64,000 nt of DNA, taken from assembly GCF_016595465.1 (NCBI RefSeq), contig NZ_JAENIK010000012.1:1106302-1170301 (forward strand), given 5' to 3'. The notes below the pieces were generated by a model. The model was not told the DNA's origin and ran no database searches. It worked only from the letters and a program-made list of their open reading frames with translations. Made by a program: the position numbers and the translations under genes. This stretch comes from Luteolibacter yonseiensis. Its GTDB lineage: Bacteria > Verrucomicrobiota > Verrucomicrobiia > Verrucomicrobiales > Akkermansiaceae. Of this stretch, positions 36,661-46,144 are shown one piece after another (positions within the stretch are counted from its first letter, which is position 1; every line of letters begins with the position of its first letter).

Positions 36661-39600
36661 TCAGATGATCTTCAAATCCCTGAGGAGTTTTTTCGAAACC
36701 GTTTGGGGTTTGGGCGAGATCCATTCCCTGGGAGTTTCGGGTGGCTCGTGGATCGTGAATCCCGCTGCGGCGATTTCGGGCAACTGTTCCCAGGTGACGG
36801 GCATCGAGACAGTGGCACCGGGCCGGGCCCGCAGTCCCCAGGGACAGACGCATGTCGCACCCCGGCCGTTGCGCAACCAGTCGATAAATATCTTCCCCTG
36901 CCGCTTGGACTTCGAGGCGGTGGTGATGAAGCGCTTGCGATTGAATGCCGCGACCTCGACAGCCACCGCCTTCGTGAAGGCCTTCATCACCTCCCACTCC
37001 TGGGTGCGCTTGATGTGAAGCATGATGTGGAGCCCCTTGCCGCCTGAAGTCTTGATAAGGGGAGCGAGTCCGCGTTCCTCAAGATAGTCCCGCAGCAGCA
37101 GCGCGGCACCGAGCACCTCGTTCCACGGCACCGAAGCGTCCGGATCGAGATCCCAAGTGAGAAAATCGGGCTTTTCCCCGGCTGGGAGCGGAGCGCCCCA
37201 TGGGTGTACCTCGAGCGCTCCGAATTGCGCGAGCGATACCAGCCCTTTCACGTCACGGATGGAGAAAACGGTGGACCCGTCGGGAAGTTCGCTTTGGTAG
37301 ACATGGTCCGGAATGTGACTGGGAAAGGATTTTTGGAAGAACATCTCGCCCGTGATGCCGGACGGCGCGCGGAGAACCGCCAGGGGCCGGTTGACGACAA
37401 ACGGCAACATCAGGTCGCCCACCCGTTCGAAATACCGTGCCACCTCCATCTTGGAGATCTGATCTCCCGGGAACACCATCCGGTCCGGGTGACTGATCCT
37501 GACTCCCGCGACGCTGGATTCTTTCCCGTCCGCAACCGCCATCTGGATACCATCCAGGTGAACCTCGGACGCCGCCTTGTCTTCTCTCAAGGAGAGGAAA
37601 CTTCCCTGGCGGATGGAACCGTCCCGTGTGATCTCCGCGAATTCGATCTCCGCGACGAGACGCGGCTTGATCCATATGACCTTTTTCTCAGGTATCTTGA
37701 AGTGAGCCTTAGCGGTCGCCAGTTTTTGAAACAGCGGCAGAAGCTCCTCACGCCGGCTTCCGGAAAACCCCGTCCCGACCTTGCCACGGGGGATGAGTTT
37801 GCCGTTTTCGTAGGTTCCCAGAACCAACGCGCCGAACGCGGGCAACGAACCTTTCGGAGGTGTATAGCCGCAGATCACGAACTCCTGGCGCGGACGGACT
37901 TTCGACTTCGTCCAATCCTTCCGCGAACCTTCGACATACCGACCCACGGCGTTCTTGCTGATGATGCCTTCCAGTCCTGCGGAAGCCGCCTGCCGGAACA
38001 ACTCCTCCCCCATCGCGGCCGGCCACACCGTGGACCGTCGGACGGGTCCCGGCTCCTCGCCAACCAGTTCCGACAGACGTTTGATCCTGTCGGAGAGTGG
38101 AAGATTCCGGAGGTTCAGTCCGTCGAAATGCAGGAGATCGAACGCCATGAATGTGATGGCGCCGCCACCACCGGACTTCAATGCCGCCTGAAGATCCCCG
38201 AAGCTGGTCCGCCCCTTGTCGTCGAAAACCACGGCCTCGCCATCCATGACGAAATCCTTCGTGCTGATTTTCGAAAGATGGCGGGCTGTTTCCTCGAAAC
38301 GATCGGTCCAATCAAGACCGCTCCGGGTATGAAGGGTGAGCTTCCCGTCCGCCCGCACGGCGATCAAGCGGTAACCATCGAACTTGATTTCATGCAGCCA
38401 TTCATGCCCCGCCGGCACGGAAGGAACGACACGTGCGAGTTGGGGGGAGACGAAACGTGGAACCTCCCGATCCGCTTTCACACTGGGGAAGGGATGCGTC
38501 GCGGGATCGAGCATTTTCAACATCCAGTTGGGCTCCTCCTTCATCCGGGCAAGGAGATAAGGTCCGTTCAACCGGTCACCCTTGAGACGGAACTTCAGTG
38601 TGCCTTTGGCGAAATCCTTTTTCCAGTCGGGTCCCATCGGCTGCCACTCTCCCTTGTCCCAGATGGCCACCGTGCCCGCACCATAGTTGCCTTTCGGAAT
38701 GACGCCCTCGAATTCCCCATATTCCAGCGGGTGATCCTCCACATGAACGGCCAGCCGCTTGGCCGCGGTGTCCTCCGGGATGCCCTTGGGCACCGCCCAG
38801 CTCACTAACACCCCGTCCATTTCCAAACGGAAATCAAAATGATGTGCCCGGGCGTGATGTTCCTGGACGACAAAAGAATTGCCGGCATGTCGCGGCACCT
38901 TACCTCCGGGTTCCGGCGTTTTGTCGAAGTCTCTCTTCTGGTGATACTTTGCCAAGGGTGCGGTTTTCGAACCTTCATCAGCAGCGGGCCTCTTCACATC
39001 CCCCTGCTTCTTCGGTGCCTTCACCGCCCTTCGGGCAACCTCCTTGGACGCCAGTTCGATCCAGACCGGAGCATGATCACTGGAGTGCTCCCACCCGCGG
39101 ACGTCCCGGTCGACGTCGGCGGCCTTCAACCGGGACGCCAGTTGGGGACTCAACAGAAAATGGTCGATACGAAGACCGGCGTTCCTCCCCCAAGCGTTTC
39201 TCAGATATTTCCAGAATGTATAGATCCGCTCTTCCGGACGAAGGGAGCGGATCGCGTCAATCCAGCCCTGGGCCATCAGGTTTCCGAACTCCTCACGAAC
39301 CTCGGACCGGAACAACGCGTCATCCTTCCACCCCTCCGGATCATATACATCCAGCGGGGTGGGCATCACATTGAAATCCCCCACCAGTGCGACCGGAACC
39401 TTTTCCGCCAGCAGGTTTTCCGCGTGCTTCGCCAGCCGTTCGAACCATCGGAGCTTGTAGTCGAACTTCGGTCCGGGAGCGGGATTTCCATTGGGCAGAT
39501 AGAGGCAGCCGATGATGACGCCCTCGACCGCCGCTTCAAGGTAGCGGCTCTGGGTATCCTTTCTCCCTCCCGGAAGACCGCGGCGGATCTCCACAGGCAC

Positions 39601-39816
39601 CGTACCCTTCGCGAGTATCGCAACGCCATTCCAACTTTTCTCGCCCTGCCAGATGGCGCCATAACCCGCCTTCTCAATCGAGGAGAGCGGAAATTTTTCT
39701 TGTGAAGCCTTCAACTCCTGAAGGCAGACGACATCCGGCCGCGCCATCTCCAACCATCGCAGCAGCACGGGCAGCCGGCCATTGATGCCATTCACATTGT
39801 AGGTGGCGATCTTCAT
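36661..39816 (-). CDS. ligD: Exonuclease III-DNA ligase D fusion (ExoIII-PE-LIG-POL)
   Basis: 1051 residues from the ATG at 39816; a TTG at 39834 with an upstream GAGGTG is an alternative that adds six residues. Residues 1-~262 are an exonuclease III/AP endonuclease (MKIATYNVNG, VVCLQE, VGDFNVMPTPLDVYDP, HSSDHAPVW). Residues ~300-440 are the LigD 3'-phosphoesterase (HHARAHHFDFRLE, HVEDHPLEYGEFEG). Residues ~455-750 are the ATP-dependent ligase with K478 in EIKFDGYR. Residues ~780-1040 are the AEP-type polymerase/primase (RISHPDRMVFPG, WDLDPD with D889 and D891, TSGGKGLHIM). PE-LIG-POL is the Pseudomonas order of the non-homologous end-joining enzyme. I know no common fusion to exonuclease III. 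No Ku gene lies in this window. Confidence 0.93.
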   Translation of the reverse strand: MKIATYNVNGINGRLPVLLRWLEMARPDVVCLQELKASQEKFPLSSIEKAGYGAIWQGEKSWNGVAILAKGTVPVEIRRGLPGGRKDTQSRYLEAAVEGVIIGCLYLPNGNPAPGPKFDYKLRWFERLAKHAENLLAEKVPVALVGDFNVMPTPLDVYDPEGWKDDALFRSEVREEFGNLMAQGWIDAIRSLRPEERIYTFWKYLRNAWGRNAGLRIDHFLLSPQLASRLKAADVDRDVRGWEHSSDHAPVWIELASKEVARRAVKAPKKQGDVKRPAADEGSKTAPLAKYHQKRDFDKTPEPGGKVPRHAGNSFVVQEHHARAHHFDFRLEMDGVLVSWAVPKGIPEDTAAKRLAVHVEDHPLEYGEFEGVIPKGNYGAGTVAIWDKGEWQPMGPDWKKDFAKGTLKFRLKGDRLNGPYLLARMKEEPNWMLKMLDPATHPFPSVKADREVPRFVSPQLARVVPSVPAGHEWLHEIKFDGYRLIAVRADGKLTLHTRSGLDWTDRFEETARHLSKISTKDFVMDGEAVVFDDKGRTSFGDLQAALKSGGGGAITFMAFDLLHFDGLNLRNLPLSDRIKRLSELVGEEPGPVRRSTVWPAAMGEELFRQAASAGLEGIISKNAVGRYVEGSRKDWTKSKVRPRQEFVICGYTPPKGSLPAFGALVLGTYENGKLIPRGKVGTGFSGSRREELLPLFQKLATAKAHFKIPEKKVIWIKPRLVAEIEFAEITRDGSIRQGSFLSLREDKAASEVHLDGIQMAVADGKESSVAGVRISHPDRMVFPGDQISKMEVARYFERVGDLMLPFVVNRPLAVLRAPSGITGEMFFQKSFPSHIPDHVYQSELPDGSTVFSIRDVKGLVSLAQFGALEVHPWGAPLPAGEKPDFLTWDLDPDASVPWNEVLGAALLLRDYLEERGLAPLIKTSGGKGLHIMLHIKRTQEWEVMKAFTKAVAVEVAAFNRKRFITTASKSKRQGKIFIDWLRNGRGATCVCPWGLRARPGATVSMPVTWEQLPEIAAAGFTIHEPPETPREWISPKPQTVSKKLLRDLKII

Positions 39817-39849
39817 GCTCCTGTCGTTGTTCAATCAATTATGACACCT

Positions 39850-40308
39850 CTAGCTCCCCGCACAGCCGCAAGGCTTGATGCTGTAGGGAAAGGTGAATTT
39901 CCACGTCGCCGGTTCCCTGATCTTCGACTCTTCCGCCGAAAGCTCTTCAAAGTTCCCGTGTGGGACAAAGCTGTGGTCCTTTCCTTTCACCGTGAGAAAA
40001 GCCTCATGATGGGAACACCGCACGGGGCCTTTCCCATAAACCGTTCCTTTCATTGATCCATCCGCCCCGGCGTATGTCGCCCCGTCTTCAGAGATCAGGG
40101 TGCTTGCCGGCTTCCAGATTTCGTGGGCCACCACATCCGCGATGACGCCACTCACAAGCAATCCGACTTCTTCCCCAACGAACATCCTCTCGTCCGGGGA
40201 TTCATATCTGATTCTTATTCCGGGCGAGGGCGTTCCGTTCTTGTCATGTCGGCTTGGATTCATGGTATTTTTAATAGGGTTCGGCAGAGGGCGGTCCGTC
40301 TCAGCCAT
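39850..40308 (-). CDS. Small protein of unknown function with Cys-rich tail
   Basis: 152 residues if started at MAETDRPL (40308), which overlaps the SDR stop by eight bases; an internal Met at 40263 is an alternative. Contains YESPDERMFVGEEVGLLVSGVIADVVAHEIW and SHHEAFLTVKGKDHSFVPHGNF, and ends KPCGCAGS. The CxC near the end might bind metal, but no family is recognised. Probably co-transcribed with the SDR gene, and 33 bases upstream of the ligase start. Confidence 0.65.
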   Translation of the reverse strand: MAETDRPLPNPIKNTMNPSRHDKNGTPSPGIRIRYESPDERMFVGEEVGLLVSGVIADVVAHEIWKPASTLISEDGATYAGADGSMKGTVYGKGPVRCSHHEAFLTVKGKDHSFVPHGNFEELSAEESKIREPATWKFTFPYSIKPCGCAGS

Positions 40309-41188
40309 TGATGATTTCACCGCCGTTCGGGTGGAGGACCTGGCCTGTCATGTAGGCGGCCGCGTCACTGGCGAGGAAGACGTAACACTCCGCGCATTCC
40401 CATGGTTCCCCGGCACGGCCCAGTGGAACGTCCGAGCCGAATTTCGCGACCTTGTCGGCCGGGAAGGTGGCTGGAATCAACGGAGTCCAGATGGGTCCCG
40501 GAGCCACGGCATTCACCCGGATCCCCTTCCCCGCAAGCTGTCCGGAGAGAGAACGGGTGTAGCCGACGATGGCGGCCTTCGTCGCGGAATAGTCGAGAAG
40601 CTCGGGACTTCCCCGATACGCGGTGACCGAGGTGGTGTTGATGATCGTGGGTTTCTCCGACTGCTCGAGGTGGGACATCGCCGCCGCGGTCAAATAGAAC
40701 ATCGAGAAGACATTCGTGCGGAACGTCCTCTCCAACTGCTCCTCGGTGATCTGTCCCAGCGTCTCGCGCGGATGCTGTTCGGCGGCGTTGTTCACGAGGA
40801 TGTCGAGCCTTCCAAATTCGTTGATGGTGTTTTCTACCGCCTCGATGCATGCGTTGCGGGAGGAGATGTCACAGCGGATCAGCAGGCATTTCCTCCCCTT
40901 CTCTTTCACCAGCCGGGCGGCCTCCCCGGCATCATCATCCTCTTCAAGATAGACAATCGCGACGTCGGCGCCCTCACGGGCGAAGGCGACGGCAACCGCA
41001 CGGCCGATGCCCGAATCCCCTCCGGTGATGAGTGCCGTCCTGCCCGCGAGGCGGCCGCTCCCCTTCAGTTCGGGATTCTCATACCGGGGGGCCGGTGTCA
41101 TTTCGCTTTCGCGGCCCGGCTGATGGTCCTGCTCCTGTGCCGGACGAAGGTCGGTTTCGTTGGATGGATCTTTTGATTTGTTCGGCAT
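40301..41188 (-). CDS. SDR-family NAD(P)-dependent oxidoreductase
   Basis: 295 residues from MPNKSKDPSNET (41188). Cofactor motif TGGDSGIG, NNAAEQHP, and the Ser/Tyr/Lys active site in NTTSVTAYRG and LLDYSATKAA. A ~40-residue polar N-terminal extension precedes the Rossmann fold (ETDLRPAQEQDHQPGRESEMTPAP), as in the YhdF/general-stress subgroup of SDRs. Substrate unknown. Upstream of the small protein gene and the LigD fusion on the same strand, so the three may be one stress or DNA-repair operon. Confidence 0.92.
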   Translation of the reverse strand: MPNKSKDPSNETDLRPAQEQDHQPGRESEMTPAPRYENPELKGSGRLAGRTALITGGDSGIGRAVAVAFAREGADVAIVYLEEDDDAGEAARLVKEKGRKCLLIRCDISSRNACIEAVENTINEFGRLDILVNNAAEQHPRETLGQITEEQLERTFRTNVFSMFYLTAAAMSHLEQSEKPTIINTTSVTAYRGSPELLDYSATKAAIVGYTRSLSGQLAGKGIRVNAVAPGPIWTPLIPATFPADKVAKFGSDVPLGRAGEPWECAECYVFLASDAAAYMTGQVLHPNGGEIING

Positions 41189-41571
41189 GCGGACATGCTT
41201 CGCAGAAGATGGTCCATTCTCCGTCGTTTCCTCGATCCAAGCCAAATAAAACGGGGGCTGAAGAGTGTTGGAAAACGAAGAGCTCCGGAAATCCAATCAA
41301 AATTTCGATCCAGCCGGACCTTCGTTCGATCAGATGATCATTGTCCAAGCTTTCCCGTCTCGCGAGCGGCGCATTTCCCTACATCGGTGGAGCTTTGGAT
41401 GGGAGGCCCCAGCCTGCATTTTGCAGGGTCCGCAGTGCATAATCGTAAGTGCGTCCCGTGCGTATCGAGGCATCGATCCCCCATCTCCCGCATTTTCAAC
41501 GTTTCCCGGAAGCACCGGTTCGGGCATCCGACATGCGAGAAATCGGCCGGATTATCAAAACCCAACCAATC
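41189..41571. other. 383-base divergent gap, no gene recognised
   Basis: Separates the SDR gene (left) from the host-attachment protein gene (right). Holds the stem CCTGCA-TTT-TGCAGG at 41413-41427, which includes the TGCATTTTGCA copy of the 11-base motif noted elsewhere. Several short frames cross this gap on both strands but lack ribosome sites and conserved character. Confidence 0.5.
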
Positions 41572-42009
41572 ATGAAATCACTGCCATCCATCATCATTGT
41601 TGCCGACCGGGGAAAATTGGTCGCCTACCGTACTACCGAGACAAATTCCCTGCAGGCGATCGACAGGACAAGTTTCTCAGAGGGAAATTCGAAGATATCT
41701 GAAACCGTCTCCGACCAGTCGGGTGCGTTTCCGATCCCGGGCGGAGTGGGCACGGGTGCCTATGAAAGCATGCCGATGATTGCCGAACTCGAGGTCAGGA
41801 GCTTTCGCAAGATCCGCGCGAAAATCGGCGAAATTCTCGCTGCGGAAAAACCAGGAGGCTGGGGTTTCGCCGCTCCCTCCGAAATCAATGCCGCGATTCT
41901 GGACGAGCTGGACAAGGATTGGAAAAAGAACCTCCGCATCAACCTTCCCCTGGATCTGACCAACACTCCCACCCAAGCCGTCGCAAAGGCCTTTCAATCA
42001 CCCGGTTGA
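41572..42009 (+). CDS. Host attachment / baeRF-like protein
   Basis: 145 residues. MKSLPSIIIVADRGKLVAYR opens the fold, and RKIRAKIGEILAAEKPGGWGFAAPSEINAAILDEL followed by WKKNLRINLPLDLTNTP matches the pattern of AtsE/host-attachment proteins, relatives of bacterial release-factor-like (eRF1 middle domain) proteins. The original role was inferred from Agrobacterium attachment; a ribosome- or stress-related role is also possible. The frame is open upstream to 41449, but the conserved strand starts at 41572. Confidence 0.8.
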   Translation: MKSLPSIIIVADRGKLVAYRTTETNSLQAIDRTSFSEGNSKISETVSDQSGAFPIPGGVGTGAYESMPMIAELEVRSFRKIRAKIGEILAAEKPGGWGFAAPSEINAAILDELDKDWKKNLRINLPLDLTNTPTQAVAKAFQSPG

Positions 42010-42017
42010 AAACAGGA

Positions 42018-42176
42018 ATGGCGACGCATCCGCGCATTTCCCCGCTCCTCTTGACAGCAATCGTTTCCGGGGCTCTCGTGGCGGCTATGGCTGACAATAA
42101 ATCAAATACGGGATTCCAGGAGGTCGGAAACATGGCGGAAGACGTTGAATCCGCATTCCGGAACAATCGCGGCTGA
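42018..42176 (+). CDS. 52-residue membrane/exported peptide
   Basis: MATHPRISPLLLTAIVSGALV then AAMADNKSNTGFQEVGNMAEDVESAFRNN: a short positively charged start, one hydrophobic segment with an AMA cleavage-like site, then a polar acidic tail. A CAGGA ribosome site precedes the ATG, and it lies 8 bases after the host-attachment gene stop. The position suggests co-transcription, though a gene this small needs direct support. Confidence 0.5.
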   Translation: MATHPRISPLLLTAIVSGALVAAMADNKSNTGFQEVGNMAEDVESAFRNNRG

Positions 42177-42317
42177 GGGAATGGGCGGGTCTTCAGTTGG
42201 TCGATGACCCTGCGGCGGTAGACAGGTCGCTCCCAGTGAAGCGGGACGTCCGTATTCCGACTGAAGGCGCTTGCCCGGTGACCTCCTCATGTTTTAGTCA
42301 GACCTTAACAAAGATCC

Positions 42318-45300
42318 ATGACCCGTTTTGAAGAAAAAACCCCGCCTCTCATCGCATGGAGCGTCTGGTGCGGGATTGCTGCCGTATTCGCCGCCGATCA
42401 TCTCACCCCGTTCGGAATTTCCATCTACATGCTCCACATGGTGCCGATGGCACTGTCGTTCTTCGTTTGGAAGCCGCGATTCCCCTTCGTCGTCGCCACG
42501 GTCGGCACATTGCTGATCATCACCGCCTATTTCACGACTGCGGATGGTCCCGGCCGGGAATTGTCCGAAATACGGCGTTTCTTCGGAGTGACCACGCTCT
42601 GGATCCTCGCAACCATCGGGCACCTTTTCATCAAAATGCGGCTGGTCGCCAGACGGGAATCCTGGCTGCAGCACGGAGGAGCGGAACTCGCCAAGAAGAT
42701 CGTCGGCGAACTCAACGGGCTGGTGCTCGGCGAGAACATCCTCCGGTTTCTCGGCGAATATCTGAACGCCCAAGGAGGAGCCTTTTTCACCGCAGACGGC
42801 AACGGTTACAGCAGGACCGCCGTGTATTCGGTGGCCGCGGGCAGCGTCCCCGAGCGTTTCCAGGCCGGTGACGGTTTTCTCGGCCAAGCGGTGAAAGACG
42901 TCCGGCAGGTCATCGTCAACGATGTCCCGGCGGGCTATCTCGCGGTCGGTTCAAGTCTCGGGAACTCGGTTCCCCGGCATCTTCTCATCGTACCGTTCTC
43001 GCTGGAGGGAAAGGTGAACTCCGTGATCGAGCTGGGATTTTTCGCGGCCATCAAGGAGTCCGATGTCGAGCTCCTGAAGCGGTTGGAATCATCCATCGCG
43101 CTCGCGGTCCGGTCGGTCGAATACCGAATGAACCTGCAGGAGCTGGTGGAGGAAACACAACAGCAGTCGGAAGAGGTCCAGGCGCAGAGCGAGGAGCTGC
43201 GTGTGTCGAACGAAGAGCTGGAGGAGCAGGGCCGCGCGCTCCGCGAGTCACAGTCCCGGCTCGAGGCCCAGCAGACCGAGCTGGAACAAATCAATGCCCG
43301 GCTCGAGGAACAGACCTCCACCCTCGAACGCCAGAAGAACGACCTCGTGACCGCGAAGATCAATCTGGAAAGCCAGGCTCGCGAAGTGCAGCAGGCGAGC
43401 CGCTACAAGTCCGATTTCCTGGCGAACATGTCCCACGAGCTCCGGACACCTCTGAATTCCTCCCTCATCCTCGCGAAGCTCCTCGCCGCGAATCCAAAGG
43501 GAAATCTCACCCCTGACCAGGTCAAATACGCGCTGACCATCGAGTCCGCAGGGAATGATCTGCTGACACTCATCAACGATGTGCTTGATCTGTCCAAGAT
43601 CGAGGCGGGACATATGGTGATGAATCCCGAGCCGGTGAAGATCCAGCGTCTGCTCGCCTCACTGCGGGACACCTTCTCCCCGGTCGCGTCGCAAAAATCA
43701 TTGGAACTCCGGATGGAATCCGATCCTTCCGCCGCGGAGGAGATCGAAACGGACCCGCAACGCCTGGAACAGGTGTTGAAGAACCTTCTGTCGAACGCGC
43801 TCAAGTTCACCGAACAGGGTACCGTCACCCTCAGCGTCAGCGCACGGGGGACCGGCTGGGTGGCATTTTCGGTCTCGGATACGGGAATCGGAATCGCGCC
43901 CGACAAGCAGCGGGCGGTATTCGAGCCTTTCCTGCAGGCGGACGGCACCACCGCGAGAAAGTATGGCGGAACCGGTCTGGGACTGTCGATTTCACATAAT
44001 CTGGTCCGTCTTCTCGGTGGTAGGATCCTATTGGAAAGCGAACCAGGGGAAGGCAGCACGTTCACCGTGCTGATTCCAGCGCGCCCCGGCGATCAGGCGT
44101 CTGATGAGGCCATTCCCTTGCCGGCGGAGGCTCCGCGACGGATTCGGGAGAGCCAGTCCGCCACCGTTTCGCCCGCTGTTGGATTCCCTGACGACCGGGA
44201 AAAACTCACCGGGGCGGGACGCGTCATTCTCGCGGTGGAGGACGACGAGCGGTTCGCCTCGATCATTTATGATCTCGCGCACGAACTCCATTTCGAATGC
44301 CTCGTCGCCACCACCGCCGAGGAGGCGCTGGTGCTGGCGAAGCAGTTCGAGCCGAACGCCATCGTCCTGGATGTCGGGCTGCCCGACAACTCCGGCCTTA
44401 TCGTGCTGGAGCGGTTGAAGGCGGATTCACGCACCCGCCACATTCCGGTCCACGTCGTCTCCGCCAACGATTACACCACCACCGCCATGGCGCTGGGAGC
44501 CGTGGGAGCGATGCTCAAGCCCGTGAAGCGGGAGGAACTTGCGGACGCCCTTCTGAATCTTGAAACCCGCTTCACCCAGAAGATGCGCCGGGTGCTCGTC
44601 GTGGAAGATGATCCGGTCCAGGTGGATGCGATGAGGCAGCTTCTCGGTTCGCAGGATGTCGACGCTGTCTGCGCCCGGACAGCCGCCGAATGTCTGGAAA
44701 AACTCGGTTCATCCACGTTCGATTGCATGGTTCTGGACCTGAGCCTTCCGGATGCCTCGGGCTTCTCCCTGCTGGAGAAACTCAGCTCCGAAGACAGCTA
44801 TTCGTTCCCTCCTGTGATTGTCTACACCGGAAGAGACCTCACGCCGGACGAAGAAAGACAGCTCCGCCGGTATTCAAAATCCATCATCATCAAGGGTGCG
44901 AAGTCTCCCGAACGCCTGCTGGACGAGGTCTCGCTTTTCCTTCACCAGGTGGTTTCCGACCTACCGGTGGAGAAACAGCGGATGATCGAACAGTCGATGA
45001 ACCGGGAGACCGCGCTTGAAGGCCGCCGGGTGCTGGTGGCCGAGGACGATGTGAGGAACGTTTTCGCTCTCACCAGCGTGCTGGAAGGATGCGGAGTGAA
45101 ATTGCGCATCGCACGGAACGGCCGTGAGGCCCTGTCCGCCTTGGAAGCTGCCGCGGAGAACCTCGAAGAACCGATCGACCTCGTGCTGATGGACATCATG
45201 ATGCCGGAGATGGACGGACTCACCGCCATCCGCGAAATCCGCAAACGCCGGGAATGGAGCAAGCTGCCGATCATCGCCCTCACGGCGAAGGCGATGAAGA

Positions 45301-45404
45301 GCGATCAGGAACAATGTCTCCAAGCCGGTGCCAGCGACTATCTCTCGAAACCGCTCGATGTCGAAAAACTCCTGTCCTTGATCCGGGTGTGGATGCCGCG
45401 TTGA
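42318..45404 (+). CDS. Hybrid sensor histidine kinase with GAF and three receiver domains
   Basis: 1028 residues. About four N-terminal membrane segments (to residue ~112), GAF-like domain (~125-265), long coiled coil (~268-365), HisKA with H373 in SHELRTPLN, HATPase_c (NLLSNALKFT, DTGIGIAPDKQ, GTGLGLS), then three REC domains with phospho-acceptor aspartates D685 (IVLDVGLPDNSG), D807 (MVLDLSLPDASG) and D959 (LMDIMMPEMDG). The third REC resembles CheY-like output domains (ALTAKAMK, SKPLD). No DNA-binding output, so the signal must go to a separate partner. Preceded by 141 bases without a gene. Confidence 0.95.
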   Translation: MTRFEEKTPPLIAWSVWCGIAAVFAADHLTPFGISIYMLHMVPMALSFFVWKPRFPFVVATVGTLLIITAYFTTADGPGRELSEIRRFFGVTTLWILATIGHLFIKMRLVARRESWLQHGGAELAKKIVGELNGLVLGENILRFLGEYLNAQGGAFFTADGNGYSRTAVYSVAAGSVPERFQAGDGFLGQAVKDVRQVIVNDVPAGYLAVGSSLGNSVPRHLLIVPFSLEGKVNSVIELGFFAAIKESDVELLKRLESSIALAVRSVEYRMNLQELVEETQQQSEEVQAQSEELRVSNEELEEQGRALRESQSRLEAQQTELEQINARLEEQTSTLERQKNDLVTAKINLESQAREVQQASRYKSDFLANMSHELRTPLNSSLILAKLLAANPKGNLTPDQVKYALTIESAGNDLLTLINDVLDLSKIEAGHMVMNPEPVKIQRLLASLRDTFSPVASQKSLELRMESDPSAAEEIETDPQRLEQVLKNLLSNALKFTEQGTVTLSVSARGTGWVAFSVSDTGIGIAPDKQRAVFEPFLQADGTTARKYGGTGLGLSISHNLVRLLGGRILLESEPGEGSTFTVLIPARPGDQASDEAIPLPAEAPRRIRESQSATVSPAVGFPDDREKLTGAGRVILAVEDDERFASIIYDLAHELHFECLVATTAEEALVLAKQFEPNAIVLDVGLPDNSGLIVLERLKADSRTRHIPVHVVSANDYTTTAMALGAVGAMLKPVKREELADALLNLETRFTQKMRRVLVVEDDPVQVDAMRQLLGSQDVDAVCARTAAECLEKLGSSTFDCMVLDLSLPDASGFSLLEKLSSEDSYSFPPVIVYTGRDLTPDEERQLRRYSKSIIIKGAKSPERLLDEVSLFLHQVVSDLPVEKQRMIEQSMNRETALEGRRVLVAEDDVRNVFALTSVLEGCGVKLRIARNGREALSALEAAAENLEEPIDLVLMDIMMPEMDGLTAIREIRKRREWSKLPIIALTAKAMKSDQEQCLQAGASDYLSKPLDVEKLLSLIRVWMPR

Positions 45405-45437
45405 CCAAGGGCGAACCGGAATGAAGGTCGGGGGATT

Positions 45438-46115
45438 TCACCGAGGACGCCTGAAAAGCCAGATGCCTGTGGCGAGCAGGCACAGTACCGCGGCACGAGG
45501 TTCAGGGACCACGTCGAACTCCAGTTGCCAGCTCACCAAAGTTCCCACATCGCCGCCCTCCATATCGGCGAGAAACAAGCTCCATTGTCCGTTGGGATCC
45601 ATACCGGTGAAATTGGAGAGCAACGAGGTCCTCGGATCTGCGGCAAGCACAGCATCAGGATCGGTGGTCCGCCCGTCGGGAGCCCATACCCCGCCGAGCT
45701 CACCTGCCAGAGGAGTGGTTTCGTTTCCAAAAAGCGTTGTCCGGTAGGTGTGGACATCCCCCGAGGCGGCGTCATCGGAAAACTGTACATTGAAGCCGCT
45801 GTCGGAGTATCCCAAACTGTTGGTTGAGGTCCTCCCCACCCGGTTCATGAGCACCGAATTCTTCGAACCTCCGATCAACTGGACATAGTAGTCGCCGGCC
45901 ATTCCGCCAGTCACCTGGATGCTCACCTTCACGCTCTGGATCTGGTCATAGGCGGTGATCACGGTCCGGGTGTCGCTCAATCCAAGCGCGGAACCATCAG
46001 GAATCGCCTGGTTGACGTTGTAATTGAACGTGATGATCGCGGCATCGGTTTCCTCCATCAGAATTACCGATGTCAGAAGACTGGTCAGCAGCGGTGCGAA
46101 GCGGCGTATTCTCAT
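45438..46115 (-). CDS. PEP-CTERM protein with P-type (proprotein-convertase) domain
   Basis: 225 residues. Signal peptide-like start (MRIRRFAPLLTSLLTSVILM). The middle matches the proprotein convertase P-domain beta jelly roll (VKVSIQVTGGMAGDYYVQLIGG, NFTGMDPNGQWSLFLADMEGGDVGTLVSWQLEF). The C-terminus is VVPEPRAAVLCLLATGIWLFRRPR: PEP-CTERM motif, hydrophobic span, basic end. It should be sorted by an exosortase encoded elsewhere. 29 bases after the previous gene; last gene of the surface operon. Convergent with the histidine kinase. Confidence 0.88.
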   Translation of the reverse strand: MRIRRFAPLLTSLLTSVILMEETDAAIITFNYNVNQAIPDGSALGLSDTRTVITAYDQIQSVKVSIQVTGGMAGDYYVQLIGGSKNSVLMNRVGRTSTNSLGYSDSGFNVQFSDDAASGDVHTYRTTLFGNETTPLAGELGGVWAPDGRTTDPDAVLAADPRTSLLSNFTGMDPNGQWSLFLADMEGGDVGTLVSWQLEFDVVPEPRAAVLCLLATGIWLFRRPR

Positions 46116-46144
46116 AACGGAGGTGGTTCACTCAAACATTGTTC

